This document shows, in pieces, positions 59,515-64,000 of a stretch of DNA of 64,000 bases. The position numbers and the translations under genes are program-made. The first letter of the stretch is position 1. Every line of letters starts with the position of its first letter. Source of the stretch: Hufsiella ginkgonis (GTDB lineage Bacteria; Bacteroidota; Bacteroidia; Sphingobacteriales; Sphingobacteriaceae); contig NZ_WVHS01000002.1 of assembly GCF_009834915.1 (NCBI RefSeq), positions 434,001 to 498,000 of the forward strand, in the 5' to 3' direction. The notes beneath the pieces are model-generated. The model saw nothing but the letters and a program-made list of their open reading frames with translations. It did no database searches and was not told the DNA's origin.

Positions 59515-61050
59515 ATGGAATACCATCATATACTAAGCAAGCAGATCAGGAAATTACTGCCCGAAGCTTACCTGCAGGATCCGGTGATGCTTAGCTTTCT
59601 TGAAAATATCAGCACCTCCTACCATTCTTTCGACCGGTCGAAAAAGATCGCGGATCACGCGTTTAACCTGAGCGAACGTGAATACCAGGAAGTAAATGCC
59701 AACCTGATGCGCGAGAACGAGATCCGCCAGAAATCGATCGGCGAGCTGAAAAAAGCGATCCGCTCGTTATCACCTGAACCGGTGGAAGGGCTCGACGGTT
59801 CAGACGAAGACCTGATCCATATGATCGAATACTTGCAGGCGCAGATCCTGAAGGCCAAAGAATTGGAATCGGCGCTGATCGTTTCCAAGGAGCTGGCCGA
59901 GAAAGCCGCAATCGCCAAGTCGCAGTTCCTTTCCACCATGAGCCACGAGATCCGCACGCCGATGAACGCCGTGATCGGGTTCACTCACCTGCTCCTGCAG
60001 CAGGACCCGCGCCCCGAGCAGATGGAATACCTGAAGCTGCTTAAGTTCTCCGCCGAAAACCTGCTGGTGCTCATTAATGATATTCTCGACTTTAACAAGA
60101 TCGAAGCGGGCAAGATCGAATTTGAAGAAGCCGATTTCAGCGTGCGCGAGCTGGTGAGCAACATCCGCCTGGCGCTTCTCCAGAAAGCGAACGAGAAGGA
60201 CATTAAGATCAAGCTGATGCTGGATGAAGACTTGCCGAACGTGGTAAAAGGAGATCCTGTCCGCCTTGGGCAGATCCTTACCAACCTGATCAGCAACGCG
60301 GTAAAATTCACCAAACAGGGCAAGGTGACCATTATGGCTTCGCTCGGCAAAGCGACCGGCAACACGACCGTGATCGATTTCGAAGTGTCAGACACCGGCA
60401 TCGGCATTCCGCCGGAAAAGATCGAGTATATATTCGAGAGCTTCGCACAGGCTAATTCAGACACCACACGCAAATTCGGCGGCACCGGCCTCGGCCTTAC
60501 CATTACTAAACGCCTGCTCGAACTGCAGGGCAGCGAGATCAAGGTAAAGAGCACCCCCGGCGAGGGCTCGGTATTCTATTTCAGCCTGGAGCTTAAAAAC
60601 AGCGACCACAAAGAAGTGGTAAGTACCTACTCAGGCGAGTCTTCCGTTCCGGTTAAAAGCCTGAAAGGCGTAAAACTGCTGATCGCAGAAGACAACCAGA
60701 TCAACGTGATCCTGGCCAAACAGTATATGCGCTTGTGGGATGTGGAATGCGACGTAGCCGAAAACGGCGAAATCGCCTATACACTGGTGCAAACCAACGA
60801 CTACGACATGGTGTTGATGGATCTCCAGATGCCTGAAATGGACGGTTATCAAACAACCATGGCCATCCGTCAGCTCGAGGGCGATAAATTTAAGAACCTC
60901 CCTATTATCGCGTTAACGGCATCGGCTATGCTTGATATCAAGGACCAGGCATTTGTGGTAGGGATGAACGATTATATCAGCAAACCGTTTAATCCCGACG
61001 AGCTGTACCGGAAGATCGCGTCATACGCCCGGCTTAAAGAAGCGTCGTAA
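59515..61050 (+). CDS. Soluble hybrid histidine kinase (HisKA-HATPase-REC)
   Basis: 511 aa, no membrane segment. N-terminal helical region with coiled-coil-like stretch (about 1-130), HisKA with FLSTMSHEIRTPMNAVIGF (H144), HATPase_c: N-box NLISNAVKFT, G1 DTGIGIP, G2 GGTGLGLTITKRL; and a C-terminal receiver: LLIAEDNQINVI, phospho-acceptor D436 in VLMDLQMPEMDG, YISKPFNPDEL. A linker peptide SPEPVEGLDGSD is encoded by an inverted repeat (59774-59803). No DNA-binding output, so an HPt/effector elsewhere is needed. ATG 59515 preferred over TTG 59506. Coupled to FIST upstream (16 nt) and the TMEM175 gene (3 nt). Confidence 0.93.
   Translation: MEYHHILSKQIRKLLPEAYLQDPVMLSFLENISTSYHSFDRSKKIADHAFNLSEREYQEVNANLMRENEIRQKSIGELKKAIRSLSPEPVEGLDGSDEDLIHMIEYLQAQILKAKELESALIVSKELAEKAAIAKSQFLSTMSHEIRTPMNAVIGFTHLLLQQDPRPEQMEYLKLLKFSAENLLVLINDILDFNKIEAGKIEFEEADFSVRELVSNIRLALLQKANEKDIKIKLMLDEDLPNVVKGDPVRLGQILTNLISNAVKFTKQGKVTIMASLGKATGNTTVIDFEVSDTGIGIPPEKIEYIFESFAQANSDTTRKFGGTGLGLTITKRLLELQGSEIKVKSTPGEGSVFYFSLELKNSDHKEVVSTYSGESSVPVKSLKGVKLLIAEDNQINVILAKQYMRLWDVECDVAENGEIAYTLVQTNDYDMVLMDLQMPEMDGYQTTMAIRQLEGDKFKNLPIIALTASAMLDIKDQAFVVGMNDYISKPFNPDELYRKIASYARLKEAS
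59774..59803. repeat. Inverted repeat inside the hybrid-kinase coding sequence
   Basis: CTGAACCG (59774-59781) and CGGTTCAG (59796-59803), loop 14 nt, in the linker-encoding region. The DNA resembles the CTGAGCCTG-CCGAAG element at 44653-44726, suggesting an old REP-like insertion kept in frame. Confidence 0.5.
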
Positions 61051-61053
61051 CCT

Positions 61054-61641
61054 ATGGGAAAAGGACGATTAGAGGCCTTTAGCGATGGGGTGATCGCCAT
61101 TATCATCACCATTATGGTATTGGAAATGAAAGTGCCCCATGGCGATTCCATCGGGTCGGTGAAACCGTTACTGCCTGTGTTTATGAGCTATGTGCTCAGC
61201 TTTATCTATACCGGTATTTACTGGAACAACCATCACCACATGATCCACGTGGCAAAGTCTGTGAACGGCGGGATCCTTTGGGCCAATCTCCACCTGCTTT
61301 TCTGGCTTTCGCTGATCCCGTTCGTAACAGGCTGGATGGGCGAGAATCATTTCGCCCGGTGGCCCGTCGCTTTTTACGGCTTAGTGCTGCTGATGAACGG
61401 TGTGGCGTACGCAATTTTGGCCGGTGCGCTGGTTAAGCAGCACGGGAAAGATTCGCTGCTGGCGGAGGCTATCGGGAAAGATACCAAAGGCAAAATATCT
61501 GTGGTGATCTACGCGCTCGCCATTACTATTGCATGCTTTAACAACCCAATGATAAGCCTCGGATTGTATACGCTGGTGGCGCTCGTCTGGCTCATTCCCG
61601 ACCGGCGGATAGAAAACCTCGTAACAAAGAAAGAACCATAA
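61054..61641 (+). CDS. TMEM175-family (DUF1211) membrane protein, putative K+ channel
   Basis: 195 aa with about six hydrophobic segments. N-terminal RLEAFSDGVIAIIITIMVLEM carries the F-S-D motif of the family. Bacterial TMEM175 homologues are tetrameric potassium channels. It starts 3 nt after the hybrid kinase stop, so co-expression with the FIST sensor pair is likely. Confidence 0.88.
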   Translation: MGKGRLEAFSDGVIAIIITIMVLEMKVPHGDSIGSVKPLLPVFMSYVLSFIYTGIYWNNHHHMIHVAKSVNGGILWANLHLLFWLSLIPFVTGWMGENHFARWPVAFYGLVLLMNGVAYAILAGALVKQHGKDSLLAEAIGKDTKGKISVVIYALAITIACFNNPMISLGLYTLVALVWLIPDRRIENLVTKKEP

Positions 61642-61655
61642 TTAACCTTTCTGTG

Positions 61656-61663
61656 TACCTTTG
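61656..61663 (+). promoter_or_regulatory. Putative -7 element (TACCTTTG) of the TPR histidine kinase
   Basis: TACCTTTG lies 12 nt before ATG 61676, so the last gene may have its own start in addition to read-through. Confidence 0.45.
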
Positions 61664-61675
61664 CAGGAAGTAAGT

Positions 61676-63610
61676 ATGTTCTTCAAGCGTTTCTCCTTAT
61701 TTCTCGCCTTGATCAGTCACCCGGCGTCGGCACAGGAAGCCCCGGTGAAAGCACCCAGCATAGCGGATTACGAAAAACTGGTAAGCGGCTATCGGTATTA
61801 TAAACCTGATTCAGCTATTTTCTTTGCACAGAAAGCCATCGGTCATGCCCGCAAAACAAGCGACAGCAACGGCGTAGCCAGGATGCTGAACCAGTTGGGT
61901 ATGATCGACGATAATCTCGGCAGGTACAACGATGCGCGCAAAAAGTACCTCACTTCCCTTGAATTGTTTACCCGCCTCGGCGATAAAAAGGGAATGGCCG
62001 CCGAGAATATCCGGCTTGGTGTGGTGGAGCTTCGCAAGGGCAGTTACGACAAAGCGATCGGTTACTTTCTACAGGCGCTAAAGATCAGCGAACAGGCAAA
62101 AAACACGCCTGGTATGATGGAAGCCTACATCACCCTCGGCGAGGCTTATCTTGGTCAGCAAAAATACGATACCGCCATTAACTACCTTAAAACCGCCGAA
62201 GGGCTGAACGATATACTGCCCTTTTCGAGCCTGACCCTGAACCTTTACAACGATTTTGGCGCCGTTTACCGGCAGACGGGCAACTTCCCCCTGGCAGAGG
62301 CCTATTTACGCAAAGGCATCGGCCTGAGCAATAAGCCGGAACTGCAGGGACTGTTTATTACGCTTACCAACAACCTTGCGGCTCTTTATAACAGGAAAGG
62401 ATTAAAAAAGGAATCGATCGCCCTGCAGCTAACAGCGTTGCAAAGGGCGCGCGAGATAAAAAACTATATCCGCGAGCTGCAGGTTCTTACCAGCCTGGCA
62501 GATACTTACGGCCAGGACAATGCCGCCAGATCATTGAGCTATTTGGAGGAAGCACTCGCCCTTGCGCGCGACAAAAACGCCCATAAACAGGAAATCGACC
62601 TGCTCGACCGGTTAAGCAAGCTATACCGTTTCCTGGGCAGGCAGGCCGAAGCCCTCAAAATGAAAGAAATGCAGTACGAACTGGCCGATAGTTTCTTCTA
62701 CCGGAACATGACCGAAGAGATCGCCAACCTGCAGGCAGCGTACGAGCTTGATAAGTCAAAGGCGCACATTAAGGAGCTTAAATACGTAAACAACAGGCAG
62801 CAGCTGGAGGGCAACGTGAGTTTGGGGATTACCGCCGGTATGATCGTATTGCTGGCCGTGGTGGCTACCTTCTACTACCGCACCCGTAAGTTGAATAACC
62901 TGCTAAACAAGCTGAATACACAGCTCGTCGAATCAAACTCGGTAAAAGATAAACTGTTTTCGATCCTCGGGCACGATCTTCGTGCGCCGATTTCCTCCAT
63001 CATCAGCTTGCTCTACCTGGTTAACGAAGACGATCTTTCCGCCGACGAGCGCAAGGACGTGATCAACCGGCTTGCCGTTAGCAGCAATGCCTCGCTCGAA
63101 ACGCTGAACAAGCTGCTGAAATGGGGAGAAACGCAGATCAAGGGCATCCTGCTCAACCCCATGGAATTTCGTCCGAAAGAAGTCATTGCACGCACCATCG
63201 CACTGTTATCTGTGGACGCGGAAAAGAAGTCGATCACGATCGAGGACCTTTCGGGCGAAAACGAAACGATCTTTGCCGACCCCGATCACTTTGAGTTCGT
63301 AATGCGGAACCTGATCTCGAACGCCATCAAGTTCACTCCCGAGCAGGGAAGTGTGACCGTCAGCACCTCGCACGAATTAAAAAATTGCCTCACCTTTCAT
63401 GTAAAAGACACGGGCGTAGGGATCGATCCCGCACGCATCCCTAACATCTTCACCCTGGCAAATACCAGCACCAAGGGAACCAACAACGAAAAAGGCACCA
63501 GCCTGGGGCTTGTGATGTGCAAAGAATTTATCGAAGCCAACCACGGAAAGATCTCGGCAACGAGTGAGCCCGGACAAGGAACGGAGTTTATTTTTTCGCT
63601 GAGGACATAG
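61676..63610 (+). CDS. TPR-containing membrane histidine kinase
   Basis: 644 aa. Signal peptide (residues 1-19), an extracytoplasmic tetratricopeptide-repeat array of about seven units (NQLGMIDDNLGRYNDARKKY, YITLGEAYLGQQKYDTAINY), one membrane helix (about 395-415), a coiled coil, HisKA with LFSILGHDLRAPISSIISL and HATPase_c (NLISNAIKFT, DTGVGIDP, GTSLGLVMCKEF). G2 box reads TSLGL instead of GTGLGL. No receiver and no output. The start was set at ATG 61676, after AGGAAG; the TTG at 61661 is rejected. No adjacent response regulator. Confidence 0.92.
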   Translation: MFFKRFSLFLALISHPASAQEAPVKAPSIADYEKLVSGYRYYKPDSAIFFAQKAIGHARKTSDSNGVARMLNQLGMIDDNLGRYNDARKKYLTSLELFTRLGDKKGMAAENIRLGVVELRKGSYDKAIGYFLQALKISEQAKNTPGMMEAYITLGEAYLGQQKYDTAINYLKTAEGLNDILPFSSLTLNLYNDFGAVYRQTGNFPLAEAYLRKGIGLSNKPELQGLFITLTNNLAALYNRKGLKKESIALQLTALQRAREIKNYIRELQVLTSLADTYGQDNAARSLSYLEEALALARDKNAHKQEIDLLDRLSKLYRFLGRQAEALKMKEMQYELADSFFYRNMTEEIANLQAAYELDKSKAHIKELKYVNNRQQLEGNVSLGITAGMIVLLAVVATFYYRTRKLNNLLNKLNTQLVESNSVKDKLFSILGHDLRAPISSIISLLYLVNEDDLSADERKDVINRLAVSSNASLETLNKLLKWGETQIKGILLNPMEFRPKEVIARTIALLSVDAEKKSITIEDLSGENETIFADPDHFEFVMRNLISNAIKFTPEQGSVTVSTSHELKNCLTFHVKDTGVGIDPARIPNIFTLANTSTKGTNNEKGTSLGLVMCKEFIEANHGKISATSEPGQGTEFIFSLRT

Positions 63611-63748
63611 CGTCCGCCCTTTTCCCGGCGTACGGCTTTTGTCCAAATAGCGATATCCCTTCAGCGCCGGGAGATACCCGCCCAATAGATAAGATCGTTC
63701 CGGAAGCCTGTAGTTACCGGTAGTTGCTGCCGATATCCGGTATAATCG

Positions 63749-64000
63749 CTAAGCGAGCACGTTCTTTAAAAAATCAAGCCCATTGGTGGCGATGCTTTCC
63801 TGCGAGGGCTCGATCTGGCGCCAGATAGCTGCGGCGCGGGCGATCACCTTCACGTCGGGGGTAAAGGATTCGATGTTTACGCTTCCCTTGTAGCCAACTT
63901 GTTTTAATGCGCGTACGATGGCCGTCCAGTGGATATGGTCGTTCCCCGGGGTACCCCGATCACTTCCGCAAGCGTGGAAATGGAACAGGCGTGACCCTGC
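63749..64000 (-). CDS. Sugar phosphate isomerase/epimerase-like protein, C-terminal fragment
   Basis: 84 codons, N-terminus beyond the window. Contains LFHFHACGSDRGTPGNDHIHW and GYKGSVNIESFTPDVKVIA, characteristic of the xylose-isomerase-like TIM-barrel family (D-tagatose/D-psicose 3-epimerase group), with metal-ligand His and Glu (ES) in place. Stop at 63749-63751. Confidence 0.85.
   Translation of the reverse strand, partial: AGSRLFHFHACGSDRGTPGNDHIHWTAIVRALKQVGYKGSVNIESFTPDVKVIARAAAIWRQIEPSQESIATNGLDFLKNVLA

Overview
The window looks like a chromosomal segment of a free-living Bacteroidota, most likely order Sphingobacteriales. Evidence: a SusC/SusD/lipoprotein cassette, an Oar-type TonB-dependent receptor, a type III glutamine synthetase, the Bacteroidota forms of PurM and PyrF, the conserved unknowns DUF2851 and DUF4403, and several matches to the Bacteroidota promoter element TAnnTTTG. 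No transposase, integrase, phage gene, rRNA or CRISPR array was seen. Most genes are core metabolism or envelope genes, so no classic accessory island is present.

Layout. 1-600: a truncated membrane-protein gene and tRNA-His. 596-6060: rnhA faces a five-gene minus-strand operon (membrane PAS/HisKA protein without a kinase ATPase domain, gloA2, trmN6, phosphoesterase, fbp); a complete histidine kinase is transcribed away from it. 6131-10600: tonB, type III glutamine synthetase and purM. 10693-18443: the Oar-type receptor, then lpdA-gdx-MBL hydrolase and an exported phosphoesterase/barrel pair. 18440-28874: pyrF-DUF2851-pspC, rho-pssA, folK-HPt, sppA, a PolX-like protein and a GT9 glycosyltransferase. 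28877-34835: a small exported protein and the susCD cassette. 34953-41340: sixA-hbd, DUF4403, a sorbosone-dehydrogenase-like protein, YciI, a methyltransferase and murI. 41399-51479: two large exported hydrolases with beta-propellers (amidohydrolase, M28 peptidase), META and DUF3347 lipoproteins, a BaiN-type flavoprotein and a Pro-rich secreted peptide. 51893-58055: a sugar transferase, GH43, a Gfo/Idh oxidoreductase, cspA and ppc. 58356-63610: a signalling cluster (FIST sensor, hybrid histidine kinase, TMEM175-like channel, TPR histidine kinase). 63749-64000: the C-terminus of a sugar-phosphate isomerase/epimerase-like protein.

Most noteworthy: signalling proteins with unusual architecture (HisKA protein lacking the ATPase; a pseudo-receiver fused to a phosphoglycosyl transferase; the FIST cluster); a PolX homologue with two polymerase aspartates replaced but an intact PHP site; a family of imperfect heptamer repeats in at least five intergenic regions, two of them inverted around one gene; promoter elements placed so close to start codons that leaderless transcripts are likely; and a mirror-symmetric divergent promoter. 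All calls come from reading the sequence by eye; no database search was run.
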